Below are positions 24,494 through 36,099 of a stretch of DNA of 64,000 bases, in pieces; the first letter of the stretch is position 1; the number at the start of each line of letters is the position of its first letter. The notes beneath the pieces were generated by a model. It saw nothing but the letters and a program-made list of their open reading frames with translations, made no database searches and was not told the DNA's origin. The stretch lies in the NCBI GenBank assembly GCA_018907035.1, contig JACCIC010000034.1, positions 2,594,001 through 2,658,000 of the forward strand, written 5' to 3'. Source of the DNA: Sycobia sp. Sy_11 (taxonomy: Eukaryota; Arthropoda; Insecta; Hymenoptera; Epichrysomallidae). Both the position numbers and the translations under genes were made by a program.

Positions 24494-24687
24494 AAAGAAA
24501 GCGTTCCCTTTTTAAATGCCGTTCTTGAGCCCGGCGCGGCCTACAGCGGCTATAAAAGAAGCTCAAATATTGGCCTGAGCGCCCCAGGGGCGTGCGCCAG
24601 GCGTGCGCGGTCTTTCCGATAAACTCTATTTATTAAAATAGGTCGACGAATATGATACAAATATGTATCCAAAGCACCTCTCGTCAA

Positions 24688-24705
24688 TATATATATATAT
24701 ATATA
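24688..24705. repeat. Short (AT)n tract
   Basis: AT tract of 18 bp. Confidence 0.9.
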
Positions 24706-25520
24706 CCTACGGAACGGGTGAGAACTTTTTCTGTTTTGTTTCGATCTTCCCGCCTTAAAAATTAAATAAAAGTTTAATTTTTTAAAAATTACATTTGAAA
24801 TATGTTTTCATTAAGAGAAGTATTTCATTTTGAAGATAAAAAAATATTAATATACGGCAAATTGTTTAAATCGTACTTATAAAAGTTCAAAATTTATGGT
24901 AACTTTGATTTATACGGATGATAAATTTTCTAGTTTATAATAAATATATTGATTTCAATTAAAATTTTTGTAAATACTGTGTTTCTTTATTTTTTATATA
25001 TTCTCAATATTACCTTAAATTTTAATTAACTAACGGATATTCTTATATATTAAGTAATACACCTAATGGATTCAAAACTAAAAATTATGTATTTGTTTAT
25101 TGAGCTAATTTTATTTCGTAGTATTTCGGCAAATCCTTCCATGAAATTTCTAAAGTCATAGCTGAATATAAGATATGCAATCATACTCCAACTAATTTAA
25201 ATTTATTAAAATTGCACACGTGTTACTGCTTAAGAAATGTGAAATAAAATTGTAAATAAATCAGTGTAGACGTCTCAATTCTAAAACCAGCGTTATTTTA
25301 AAATACATTTTCACAGTTTTGATTTATTAGATCAAGAAAGTTTATAGATCTACTTAAGCGTACATATTTTTTAAAAACACACATCAACCTCCAGTGAATA
25401 GAAAATAATGTTTCTTAATACTGCAAATTGAAACATTTCAATTTAATTCTTATATGTATATTTCCGAATTAATAATAACATACAATTAAAATTTATTGTA
25501 CCGCCAATAAAAAGCCAAAG
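24706..25520. other. AT-rich block, nothing recognised
   Basis: About 0.8 kb of AT-rich DNA with no gene or repeat array. Confidence 0.6.
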
Positions 25521-25542
25521 ATATATGCATATATATATATTA

Positions 25543-25593
<51 letters not shown>
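25521..25593. repeat. Imperfect (AT)n array
   Basis: AT tracts broken by GC and by TT phase shifts, ending in an uninterrupted AT tract from about 25550. Confidence 0.94.
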
Positions 25594-25596
<3 letters not shown>

Positions 25597-25967
25597 TAAT
25601 TTCGACTCGGATTTTAGTGTACGTGCATCGTCGAAATCAGCAATTCTGTGAGCCATCGCCACCCCATTTGTCAACCGTACGGAGGCGCAAAGCGAGGCAA
25701 TAAATTAGCTAAAATCGATTATAATTACAAATTCGAGGTGACAAATCATCGGATGCGGTCGAATAAGACGATTCACGTGCGCGTGGCTGGCCGACTCGTG
25801 TATATATATACATACATACGCCACGCTCTGATAGAAACGGGTTTCTCCCTCGGGGCAATGGAGGAAAGGGGTGAAATGGTAGAGAGCTCGAACGCTTTAA
25901 CACACTGATAGATGGACATTCTAATCGAGTTGCATCGAGTGACGACGACGCGGGTGCCAATAATTGG

Positions 25968-25970
<3 letters not shown>

Positions 25971-26003
<33 letters not shown>
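25971..26003. repeat. (TG)n microsatellite
   Basis: Perfect TG tract of 33 bp. Confidence 0.97.
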
Positions 26004-26006
<3 letters not shown>

Positions 26007-26009
26007 CAA

Positions 26010-26607
26010 CGGATTTTATTATTTACACGCTTGTAATACGCCTGATGGGTTATACGTCAGAAATATTTATCGTAAGACCATCGCGGCGTCTATACCATCG
26101 GTGCTGCGGGGCGATAGATGTTGCAAACGTTTCGTGGATTGCATTGATAAATTTATATAGCTGTACAAGAAGGAATTTTACTAAAGATCCTGGAAGAACG
26201 CGATAGAACAATCACATTTTATATATAAAATTTGTTCATGATTAATCAGTTTTAGAGTCGCAAACAACTTTGCTTGAGTTTCTTATTTACGCAAAAGTAG
26301 ACATCCGATTTCGAGACGTGCAAATAATTCAATGTCAATTGGGACACTAAAATTAGTGGTTTTCGATATTGGCCTCAAATTGCCCCGCCAGAGGGTAAAG
26401 GCTAATATTACCTTTTTCTCATTTCTTCGTAATTACGATGCAAACGTCAAGATCGCGCAATTTTTTCCAGGAGACTCGTAATCTAGGAAAAATATCAATC
26501 AAGTTTTTACATCCGTGGGCATTCATTATCTTACAAAAATTTCCAGATTGCTTTTAAGCTTACGTACATCCACTAACATTTTCTTGTTAAACTAAATATA
26601 TATATAT

Positions 26608-26673
<66 letters not shown>

Positions 26674-27075
26674 CGATATTTCACACGTTTGTTATTCTCT
26701 ACATTGGAATTCGTGAAAATCGGGTCACCAATATAAAATTGTATGTTTACTATTTTTCAAATAGTAATTATTTACTGGTTCTGTCTTTAAAATTTCACTT
26801 TTTTCTAGCAGTGACCTGATTTTTTATTCGTACAAAATTAGATGTAGACTATTCTTCTTTCTTGAACTTTTTTATAGAAATTTCACTTACATCTACAGCC
26901 AATTTTATTATTTATTTAGCTCGTTATGGACTGTAAATAAATACTCATATATTTAGAGTAACAAAACTAAATTATGAAAGGGATATATCAAACCATTTTA
27001 TGATAATATTAATTACTGTCATTATAAAAACGATTGCTCGAAGTAGGTGATTTCTATAAGAATTAAGTTTGTTAA
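26010..27075. other. AT-rich DNA around a TA array, no gene
   Basis: Apart from the compound array at 26596-26670, the region is AT-rich and shows nothing I can name. Confidence 0.55.
26596..26670. repeat. Compound (AT)n-(AC)n-(AT)n array
   Basis: An AT tract, then an AC tract (26608-26624), then an AT tract to 26670. Confidence 0.96.
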
Positions 27076-27213
27076 ATAAGATATATAAAAAACAAGTCTG
27101 AACATATACTAATTCAATGTCCCAAATTTACAAAAGATCGGAGAAAACTCACCCTAAAGAATAATCTAATAGAACTACTTAATGAAAAAGAACAACGCAA
27201 AAAGACTATTTAA
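27076..27213 (+). pseudogene. LINE ORF2 C-terminal fragment
   Basis: Forty-five codons plus stop remain of the retrotransposon ORF. The conserved Cys-Pro and His of the EHILIQCPKF motif are intact. The catalytic reverse-transcriptase and endonuclease domains are absent upstream, so the fragment is non-functional. Codon use is strongly A-rich. Confidence 0.7.
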
Positions 27214-27261
27214 TGTATAGACACCGTAAATCTACGAAACCATTTGTGATTATAGTTTTAA

Positions 27262-27322
27262 TATAATGTAGAATATGTAATATAATATAATATATAATAT
27301 GTAATATAAATATAATATGTAA
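27262..27322. repeat. Degenerate AT tandem words in LINE 3' UTR
   Basis: Words of the type TAATATAA and AATATGTAA recur several times over about 60 bp. Confidence 0.7.
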
Positions 27323-27410
27323 CTGCATAATCGTATAAAAGTGTAACCAGCGTCGCTAATATCCAAGAAGGAGGGGTGCGACTATAAATAAATAAATAAA
27401 TAAAAAAAAA

Positions 27411-28620
27411 GGAAACAAGTCTGGATATACGCATCTGCACTCATAGTGTGTAAACGAGTTGCATTCTGTTTGTTAAAAATAATTTACACGTTGCAAGTCT
27501 GAATGCAGAAATTACATATTTTATTTCGCGTACTTTAATCAATTATGAAAGATTGAGTTTTATATACTTAGTTTAAAGCTAATAAATTTCAATATTACAA
27601 CGATTTTCAATTCTTTATAGTAAATGTAATTACATCTCAATTGTAAAAAACCTTAAGTATGCCAATGGATTATGTTTTTAAAAAGCTATCGTGGAAATAT
27701 TACGTCGATTGCATAAAAATTGAATCAGCTACATTGTATACTGTATACAGATTGGAAAAATATTACAACTGCGTTCAAACTACATTTAAAGTCTGTCTGA
27801 AACTTTCTAGTTTTTTTCTATTATATTCTGCTATCGTAAGGCTGCCTTTCGAAGAATTCATTTCCTCATTTTTTATAGCAATTTATTAAGATCTTCTTTT
27901 AATGAACGGTTTCAAATCGGTGTTAGACCGTTTGCCCGAGACAGTTATACAATTCAGTATTAATTTTAATTTATTTATATTCAGTGGGAGTACAGAAGTA
28001 ACTAAAAACCGTCGTTATAACATAAAATCGACTGTGTCGTTACTTTATCAAGAGCGGTTTTTGAACTGTTTACTGCTCTTAGAGCGACTGATGAAACGAC
28101 GGCTTTCAAAATACGACTCTTGTTCATATTTTGAATAAATCTATCGATACATCGGGAGGTAATATTTTTTCTCCATATATCTTCGCACACTTGATGAAAT
28201 GCATCGAAAAAAGCTGAGGTTCGTACCTTATACATTACCAGAAGTATACGAGGATTTGGTGCTTTTTGTTATGAGAATGCCAAAAGGCGTTTGGTATTAT
28301 AAGCTATAAATTTTTGTTTTTCAAGTTTTAGTTTCCCCAAAAGTAACCATAATTTAAGATAAATAACAACAAGAAAAAGATGAAAAAAGATCCAGGGCTT
28401 TGTAAGTGTTTAAAAATACGAACATTTACAAGCGTAAATTATAACAAATCCCAACCACTATTTGATCTAATTATTACAACTGAATGTAAGGTAACAAAAA
28501 ACCTTAAGAAACATATAAATTTTCGCATCCTGGCGATAAATTCTAGCAGCAGTGAGTTATGATGGAATCGTAATAAAAAGAAGCTATATAATAATATGTA
28601 ACGGATAGAAAAAATCGGAA
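27411..28620. other. AT-rich block, nothing recognised
   Basis: About 1.2 kb of AT-rich DNA. Short open frames exist on both strands without recognisable motifs or good splice sites. Confidence 0.6.
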
Positions 28621-28806
28621 AAACTATATGGAGCCAGGAGGGTTACCGGTAAGCAAGCGTTTACGATAAGTACGCCGGTGTTAGCGAGCTCGCTCCAAAG
28701 ACGCGAACAAAAGAGGAATAGAGAATGGAGAGGCGCGGGGGGTTATCCCGCAAGAGTAAGAACTCTCTCGGTCTTAAATCTATTAAGGTATACCTACTAC
28801 GGCAGT

Positions 28807-28808
<2 letters not shown>

Positions 28809-28832
<24 letters not shown>
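28809..28832. repeat. (AG)n microsatellite
   Basis: Perfect AG tract of 24 bp followed by a run of six G. Confidence 0.95.
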
Positions 28833-28837
<5 letters not shown>

Positions 28838-29152
28838 CTGGGATGATGGCTTAAGTGCCATTAGATCTCTTTCAAGAAGTTACACCAGCATATATATTTG
28901 CTGCTAGATATGCATGCATAAGATGCAGTATATATATCTGCTGATGGCTTTCTGAGCGTTTTGTGAGGTGACATATAGCTGTTTGTATGCATATATAATT
29001 ACAAGTCTCTTTATGATGGTATAATGTACGTTTAAAATAGCGCATGAGCACTCCGACGCCGCCCGCAAACGTGAAATCGTAAACGAATTTCAGGAAAAAA
29101 ATAACTAGTGAACGTCTATATAAGGCGCTTTGCATTGTTTACGATAAGTATA

Positions 29153-29155
<3 letters not shown>

Positions 29156-29198
<43 letters not shown>
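29156..29198. repeat. (TA)n microsatellite
   Basis: Uninterrupted TA tract of 43 bp. Confidence 0.97.
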
Positions 29199-29200
<2 letters not shown>

Positions 29201-29399
29201 GCGATTTGTGGTTCATTAAAATTTACCTTCCTGCATTCTGCCCGAGTGGAGGTCTCCGGAGCTTTCAAGAATGAGAAAATAATTGTCTTATATAGATTGT
29301 CATTTCACTCGCTTGCTCCTATAATACTCGACCCCCTTCTATTATTCTCGAATTTAAGTTCGCCATTTGAAGCCGCTTCCCTTTAAAATTGACGATCCG

Positions 29400-30940
29400 C
29401 TGAAGTAATTGATAAAATGAAAGTCGATCGAGCGATTTTCCAGCTTTTAGTAATCGATTACTCGTAAATTCTCTTTTGTAACTTAAAGAAAAATCGCGGT
29501 GTTCCGATAAAAAGCAGCGTTACTTGAAATTATTATATTATTATTTTTAAGCTCTGATAAATTTGTCAAAGCACATTCAGTAACTTAGATAAAAAATTTT
29601 ATCAACTCGTTTTATTAAGAAGGTAAAAAAAATCATAGCTTCCCAAATGATTACAGTAAAATTGAGATATTGAATGGTATTTAAATTTCAATTATTTTTC
29701 ATGCAATTAGGGATAGTAGTGAAGAATGGATTCTGGAGTAATCAATAATTTACCGTTAATACGCTTAAAAATCGGCAAACTTCCCAATAACTTTCCAATT
29801 CATACATGAAATCAAATTATTATAGTTTATATGAGTTCGAAGCAACTAGGATTTCATCTCATTTATTTAAATGTTCTCAATTTTGGTGATATTAGTTAGT
29901 ACATAAATGAACTTCAGACCGTTTGTAAATTTTTTTCAAAAAGCGATAAATGTAATATCTATGTATATTAATATTGGCAGAAGTAATACGTGTTAACCAA
30001 AACTATATTTCACTCGAATCAGAATAGTCGCAACCCTGTATCTCTGTAGAATACATGTTCTAAATGAGTGTGAAAATTCTTCCCATTATGTTTTCTCATT
30101 TCAACATTGATGACAAAATTCTATCTCTACGAAGCGAAAGTAACAGAAGTAAACTTATACGTCATTGATTTTCTATTCAGTTGTTCGTATTATTATAATA
30201 TTAATTTTGTATTGAGCTGAAGATAATACAATTGAAGAATGAATCCAAAAAATGAGAAGGTTGGTTTGATCCAGATTAACCAAAATGGCTTTGATTACAT
30301 TTAACATGAACGTGAGAAAATTTCCGGAGTACAGGACCTTCATCTACAGTACGGATTTCGTTTGAATCTTTTGAAAATGTGCAGATATTATTTCCACAGT
30401 AGTTTTTGTAATACTTTGCCTACTATTCTGCGAATCTTCGGACTCCCATGAAAATGATTTTATAATTAACAATGTTAAGATATAACTTGATTTCCATGCT
30501 TTCCGAAAGAACGAATTGGCCAACTTTAGCTTCTAATTTCATTACGAGAGGTCATGACGATGGTTTTAATTCTCATTAGAGGGTCTGGGGGACTAGTTAT
30601 ATAGGACCTATGCTACGAGTTGATCAAGATCGGAATGGATGAACATCGTTCATGCTATATGCAATCCTAAGATAGGATAGTTTTTAATTTGAAATTGACA
30701 CTTCGTTCGAACTAAATCGGTCAAATCATTTTTCGTAGTTTCGTATATATTACTCTAATTGAAGTTTGATTGAATTCTCGCTCAGTAATACTTAATTATC
30801 CAACTAAAAAAAGTATGCATTTCAGGGTAAAGGTTCATTAGACCTTTTTTGTTTGAATTTTAGTAGATATTTTCATTACAAAAATTCATCTGACTCTACA
30901 ATTTCACCAATTATTTTTTATCTTATTTAATATCACTCTA
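29400..30940. other. AT-rich block, nothing recognised
   Basis: About 1.5 kb of AT-rich unique-looking DNA. The part at about 30240-30680 is less AT-rich and could be old transposon sequence, but I see no termini. Confidence 0.55.
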
Positions 30941-30944
30941 GTTA

Positions 30945-31118
30945 GGTCCCAAACTATTTTGGAGCTAATCAGGGACGGGGGTCTTCGGTCTTTTTATGAA
31001 CAAAGCACGTGTCAATGTTTACAGCGCTGCTTGTGTCACTCGACCGAGACCGTGACTTGAACTCGAATCATCGAATTATCAGTCCTTCGCTCTAGCAATC
31101 GCGCTATCGTAGGCCTCA
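30945..31118 (-). mobile_element. Probable tRNA-derived SINE remnant
   Basis: On the minus strand an A-box-like TAGCGCGATTGCTAGAGC (31106-31089) is followed 24 bases later by a B-box-like GAGTTCAAGTC (31064-31054). They are placed as the D arm and T arm of a tRNA, and the anticodon-arm-like GAAGGACTGATAATTCGA lies between them. The acceptor stem does not pair. About 100 bp of unrelated sequence follow, ending in AT-rich DNA. A tRNA head with unpaired acceptor arms plus a body is the usual structure of a SINE. A decayed tRNA pseudogene is the alternative. Confidence 0.6.
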
Positions 31119-31610
31119 TTATCCTATTTAATGATTCTTTGAATTTATTTGATTAATTTATTAGATTTCTAACTATTATCAATTTAGTGAGGTTTTATGT
31201 TTTGTATAAAATATTAACGATAAAGCAGTACATAAATAAAAATTACTTCATGTTTTAGGATTGGTTTAATATAAATTTCTACTGTAAATCTCTGGTAAAC
31301 GTATAGGATTTAATAATCTTAATGTTGTTTACTTTGCCGCAAACGTTCCCCAAAACATTATATTCTATTTGTCATTTGTTGATTTTTGCTGTCTGTAAGG
31401 TTAACTTTTACTGTCTTATTTTATTCACTTAAGTGTTCGTACTCGAAATACTCCCATGCACAGCAGAGTTACCGATGATAAATTCCTTTTTACATTTAAT
31501 TAATCAGCTCAACGGCGCAAAAAATTCGTCTCACTATACGAAAGTCTAGATACAAAATTACGTGAATATATACTAATAAATTGTGGTTCTCCAAGCACAC
31601 AACTCATAAA
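31119..31610. other. AT-rich DNA, nothing recognised
   Basis: AT-rich unique-looking sequence between the SINE remnant and a GC-richer block. Confidence 0.6.
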
Positions 31611-32440
31611 AGCCCCGGCCGGTCCTTTTGAGAGCGCATTATAAGAAAATAATTCGGTGGGCAAAAGACATATACACAGACAGTCAAGCGAGCGCGCCTA
31701 CTCACATACAGACATCTTTGACGTCTGCTGGCGAGCGCGGAATTAGCATTCGCCCGCCGTCGCTGCTTCTGGCATCATTATCAGAGACGCGGGGCCGCAA
31801 CGCGCGGGCACTACATATGTAGCACGCTCGCCTGGCCGCCGATGCCCTTCGGTTAACTCGGTGCATTCGTCTGGCATAATTATCAGCCGCCAAGGTCGCC
31901 GGCGAGCGCACCTTTACGCAGACGCAAATGTAACGTTTGCCGTGGCTGCACGTTTAAAAGAAAGCCCGCTCGTCGCGCGTATCATACGTCCGCGATGCAC
32001 GCAGCACCGGAACGTTGACATCGCAGCAGCGGCTAAGGCGCTAGTGCTTGCTTCTCGTATATTCATACGTCTATATATCTACGCACCGCTTCGTGCGCAA
32101 GGTCCGTTGACACCAGGCCGTTCGGCGGAAGGACATTGAGCAAAACTATTTTAAAGCTAATTAATGCTATCGCCGCGAGACGTACGCATGTATGTGTACG
32201 TAAATGTATATGCACGTACCTTGCTATATATCTTAACGAATCCCCGATGCATCATTCGACAGTTGTTTCCACTTTAATGAGTTCGTTCACATTACGGATG
32301 CGCCATCAGAAAAACCTTTTATTCTCCCCCGCTAATCTAAGTATATACATATGCACTCACATTGTATTTTATGCGTGTATCATTCTGCCTTTACGAATAT
32401 ATCGCATATTTCTTCTTATCGCAGATTTTTAAATATATTG
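31610..32440. other. CpG-rich block, no gene assigned
   Basis: GC- and CpG-rich especially from 31620 to 32130. Open frames of 64-98 codons overlap on both strands but lack a protein-like profile or splice sites. Confidence 0.5.
31768..31886. repeat. Direct repeat of a 17-bp GATA-containing word
   Basis: TCTGGCATCATTATCAG at 31768-31784 recurs with one difference at 31870-31886. The shared TTATCAG is the complement of a GATA-factor site (CTGATAA). A perfect palindrome CTACATATGTAG lies between the copies. Confidence 0.6.
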
Positions 32441-32443
32441 TCG

Positions 32444-32444
<1 letters not shown>

Positions 32445-32479
<35 letters not shown>
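32445..32479. repeat. (TG)n microsatellite
   Basis: Perfect TG tract of 35 bp. Confidence 0.97.
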
Positions 32480-32480
<1 letters not shown>

Positions 32481-33185
32481 GCGCTTGCACACTTTATATA
32501 AAACAAAAGTTATAAGTACTAAAATAGTGACAAATAGTAGTTGGATGAAAAATACTTGAATGCCTACGTCTGTTTGTACATTGATTAATACTAATATCAA
32601 ACGACAACTTTTATTAATTAAGAATTGGATCGCATCTTAGAAACTGGAAAAAATTTCACCGATCGAACAACATTATGCACTGAATTTTTACTCTTTTTAA
32701 TAAAAATCTGTTCGAAAACAGAAGAACATATTCAAGCAAAAAAGTTTTGCTCAACCTATGGTCATAAAGAATGTAATTCCTTAAATTTTGTCAATGAAAA
32801 CTACCTGTAATGAAAATGCGTTAGTTGAAATCCCGGCCCATGTCAATTGACAATAACTAAGAAAACTATATTATTTGTGGGCTTGGGTTGAATAAAACTT
32901 TTTTGTTTAGTATGATCTTTTTTCGAATTAGATGCCAAAAATTCATTTTCATTAAAAAAGTATATACCGCCAAACCCAAGACAGAAGTTGATAATTGATA
33001 GGTGAAAAAAGAAGTTTCGTTGTATACCACTTCCCCCTCTCCTTTTGCGCTTTTTCTTTTTAATTTAGACTTATTAAATTTTTTTACTATAGTATTTATT
33101 CTATTCCATGCACTTTTATTTTCTTACAAAATATCACTACGAAATGTAGCAATTATATATTTACGATCTATTATAATCGGTATAT

Positions 33186-33190
<5 letters not shown>
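32480..33190. other. AT-rich block, nothing recognised
   Basis: About 0.7 kb of AT-rich DNA without identifiable features. Confidence 0.6.

Positions 33191-33191
<1 letters not shown>

Positions 33192-33243
<52 letters not shown>
33192..33243. repeat. (AT)n microsatellite
   Basis: Uninterrupted AT tract of 52 bp. Confidence 0.97.
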
Positions 33244-33246
<3 letters not shown>

Positions 33247-33963
33247 CGACACTTTATTTTCACTTATGTTTTATGATTTTAAATTTTATTTTCTAAGAAG
33301 TTATACCAATAAATACACATCTACCTGCCCATTGTTGTCTATGCCTGCCTCGGTATATAAAATAATAGGATAGTCAACGTATTCTAACGTTCAACATAAA
33401 AATTACGCGCTCCTGTCTAGATTTTCGATGTTCGTCAATGTTGTTAAAAACGTTCAATTTCAAAACTGCATTGCCAAAGTCGGGCTTAGAAAGCGAATAC
33501 GGGATGGGACTTCGGAAGGCGTTGCTCAAATAACGTCGTCCGAACGATACAGTTATAATCGCTGCGACAAAGTCGCTCCATCCGAAGGCGCAGCTGTACT
33601 CGACGATAGATCAAGGCGTCCCGAGTTCGTGCGCGCGTGCTTGGGCGTTAAAATAAATCAAAATTTACGCGTCTCCCGCTGTATATTGCGCTCAATATAA
33701 TCATCCCGGGGCGCCGCGCGAAGCCGCCCGCGCGTGCGCACAGTTTAACGCTTTAAAAGCCGTCAGAACAAAAGTTCTATACATATTTATTGCGGCAATA
33801 AAGCCTTTTTATTCTTGGAGCGATTTTCGTGTACTTTTTCGTACACACATACTTACATATATTATGTCGGTTCACCACGCCGGGTCCGATCACGCTATGT
33901 AATAGATTGAACCTAAACAATCATTATAAAGCTGTTCACCAATCCTCTAAACTTGCATGCGCC

Positions 33964-33966
<3 letters not shown>

Positions 33967-34053
<87 letters not shown>
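33967..34053. repeat. Compound (AC)n-(AT)n microsatellite
   Basis: An AC tract of about 61 bp (33967-34027) passes directly into an AT tract (34027-34053). The whole 87 bp is alternating purine-pyrimidine. Confidence 0.97.
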
Positions 34054-34978
34054 CACGTCCCATAGTGCAGCTTACGTAACCGTGAGAATCGCGTGCCTCT
34101 CGACCCCTTTCCTCCCTCGTGCCTTTTCCTGAAATTTATATCGCGCCGAACTCTGAATTATTATCGTTCTTACCCGCGGGAGGGCCCCGGTGTGGCGCTT
34201 CAGCGAAATACATAATGTAATCTTATTTCGCTCTCGATAACAATTAAATCGTGTCTATCACTGTCCGACTTGTCCCGCTCGGATTTAGATGTACATCCGG
34301 CAACCGATGCATTGCCTCCCACCCTGAGAGCTTTATTCTCCACCTAATCTTTACCCACTCGTAGATACTGCGGTATATTCCTGTATATTTATATACTCCG
34401 GCCGGTCTACCCCGAGAGCGCTGAACTTTTCAGGGCGATTATAGGTACGGAAAATTGCGAAAACACACACGTACGGTCTATCTGTTATGCACGTGTAAAT
34501 GCAGACACACGCGCACATTCATAGGTAAGCATACACGAGCAGTATACCATGCGCGCAAAGAGCGTAGCTATATAGCCGAGAGCGAGCCCGCGCGAGCGTT
34601 TATCATGATCCATTATGTGCTTCTCTCCCGATCTGTTTGATCACGAAGCAGCCGCTCATTTTTTCGCGGTGCACTCGATCATTCCCGATGCGGTGTGGGC
34701 TCGGAGCGTGAAAAACGACGTCGTAAAGGGAAGATGGCGCGCGAGCCGCGGCGCGCCAGTCCAGGAACTAAAAAAAAACAAACGAGAAAAACACAGAGGA
34801 GGGGGGGAGCTTTGTAGGTCGTGTCTGTATAGGTATTTGTACTTACTCCTATTATATAGAGGCTGTCACTCCTACATTGGAAAAGGAAGAAAGCGTAGGG
34901 TGTGTGTGTGTGCGCGCGCGCTTGTCTGCACGCGTTTATTTGTTTGCACGCACGAAAACGAAAAAAGTCACAGTGTTC

Positions 34979-34981
<3 letters not shown>

Positions 34982-35027
<46 letters not shown>
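34982..35027. repeat. (TA)n microsatellite
   Basis: Uninterrupted TA tract of 46 bp. It lies inside the window's longest open frame (34615-35514, 299 codons), which I regard as accidental. Confidence 0.97.
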
Positions 35028-35030
<3 letters not shown>

Positions 35031-35212
35031 GCAGGAAAATATTATGACCTCCGCTTCCTGCAATTTCTATATACTTACCGTATATATCTGTACGGCAGAA
35101 CTCCTCGTTTCCTTCGTTTACTTCTCCACGTGCATATTTTATATAGACACTATTGTCGACAACGCGGAGCGAATTTTCGCTCGCTCGCCACAATTCCGCA
35201 CTAGAGAACGAA

Positions 35213-35234
35213 AGAGAGAGAGAGAGAGAGAGAG
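35213..35234. repeat. (GA)n microsatellite
   Basis: Perfect GA tract of 22 bp within a longer imperfect purine tract to about 35270. Confidence 0.94.
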
Positions 35235-36099
35235 TGTGAAAGAGTCTGAGAGGGAGAGGGAGGGGGAGAGTATATGTGTCTCTGCGCCGAAGGCTTCGTC
35301 CGGTCAATATCATATCGTGGGAGAGCATGACGAATTACCTGACGGTGTGGCGATCGATAAGCCATCGGAAACATTGTCAACCATTTGTAATAATCGCGCG
35401 CGTGTATGCGTTATGGTCAATAGATCAGCCTATCCATATAGGTACGTGGTTACGCGCGATCACAGCTGCAGTACTCGTTCCGTCTCACCTCCCTCCCGTC
35501 AGCTCTCCAACTAACGTGCACACATACGCGCGCGCGAAAGCAAATATAGATATATATTACACACAGTCCCACGAATATTATTCTCTCGGTATATCCCGGC
35601 GTGCGCTTGGCTCACGATTTATCTTCGTTGGGCCGCGCGCAAAAAGCAGGATACATTTTGGCTCACCGGTTGTATCGAGCGTTAAATAATGCACGAGTGG
35701 CCGGCGGGGGGCTTCCCTCCCAGCCGCGCTGGTTCCTTTTTTCCTTCAATACTCGTCGCGCGGCACCTCTTACAATTCGTTGATAAATTCGCGGCCGGAC
35801 CGCGGCGTGCACGGTCGACGTGGCTACAGTTTTTACATTCTAGTGGACGCGGCGGGGTCGTCAGCCGCCGGCCTGTTGGCGGGGGTCGTAAGGAAGGGGG
35901 CGGCATACTCGAGGGAAATCCCGTTCAATCTTACTTGATTTTCGGACTTATTGCCTGTATTTATATCAATTTCGGAGAGTAATGCCAAGGTTAATTTGGC
36001 GAGAAAGAACCTTTGCCCGCTCGTAATCATTTATTCGAATTTAACGAGATCATATATACCTGATTATACTCTTGTCCATTACGCGCGGCACTGAATTAG

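Larger units (their letters stand above)
27076..27410 (+). mobile_element. LINE (non-LTR retrotransposon) 3' end, 5'-truncated
   Basis: The frame from 27076 to TAA at 27211-27213 encodes SEHILIQCPKFTKDRRKL, then an Asn/Glu/Lys-rich end. The pattern EHIL-x-x-CP followed by basic residues is typical of the region at the C-terminus of many LINE ORF2 proteins, downstream of the reverse transcriptase. A 3' UTR of about 170 bp follows, containing degenerate TAATATAA-type repeats. It ends in a GC-richer stretch (AAGGAGGGGTGCGACTATAA) and a (TAAA)n plus poly-A tail (27384-27410). The copy is truncated at an in-frame TAA (27073-27075). The clade is not assigned. Confidence 0.8.
28620..29400. other. 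GC-richer block, no gene seen
   Basis: A small GC-richer island with one AG and one TA array. Donor-like GTAAGC (about 28648) and GTAAGA (about 28757) sites follow very short ATG frames; neither is convincing. Confidence 0.5.

Noticed and set aside
28630..28760. Short ATG frames running into GTAAGC (28648) and GTAAGA (28757)
   Set aside because: They have only 7-10 codons, weak or unremarkable start contexts and no partner acceptor.
34615..35514. Longest open frame in the window (299 codons, plus strand)
   Set aside because: It runs through a TA array (Tyr-Ile run) and a GA tract (Arg-Glu run), changes composition several times and has no recognisable motif.
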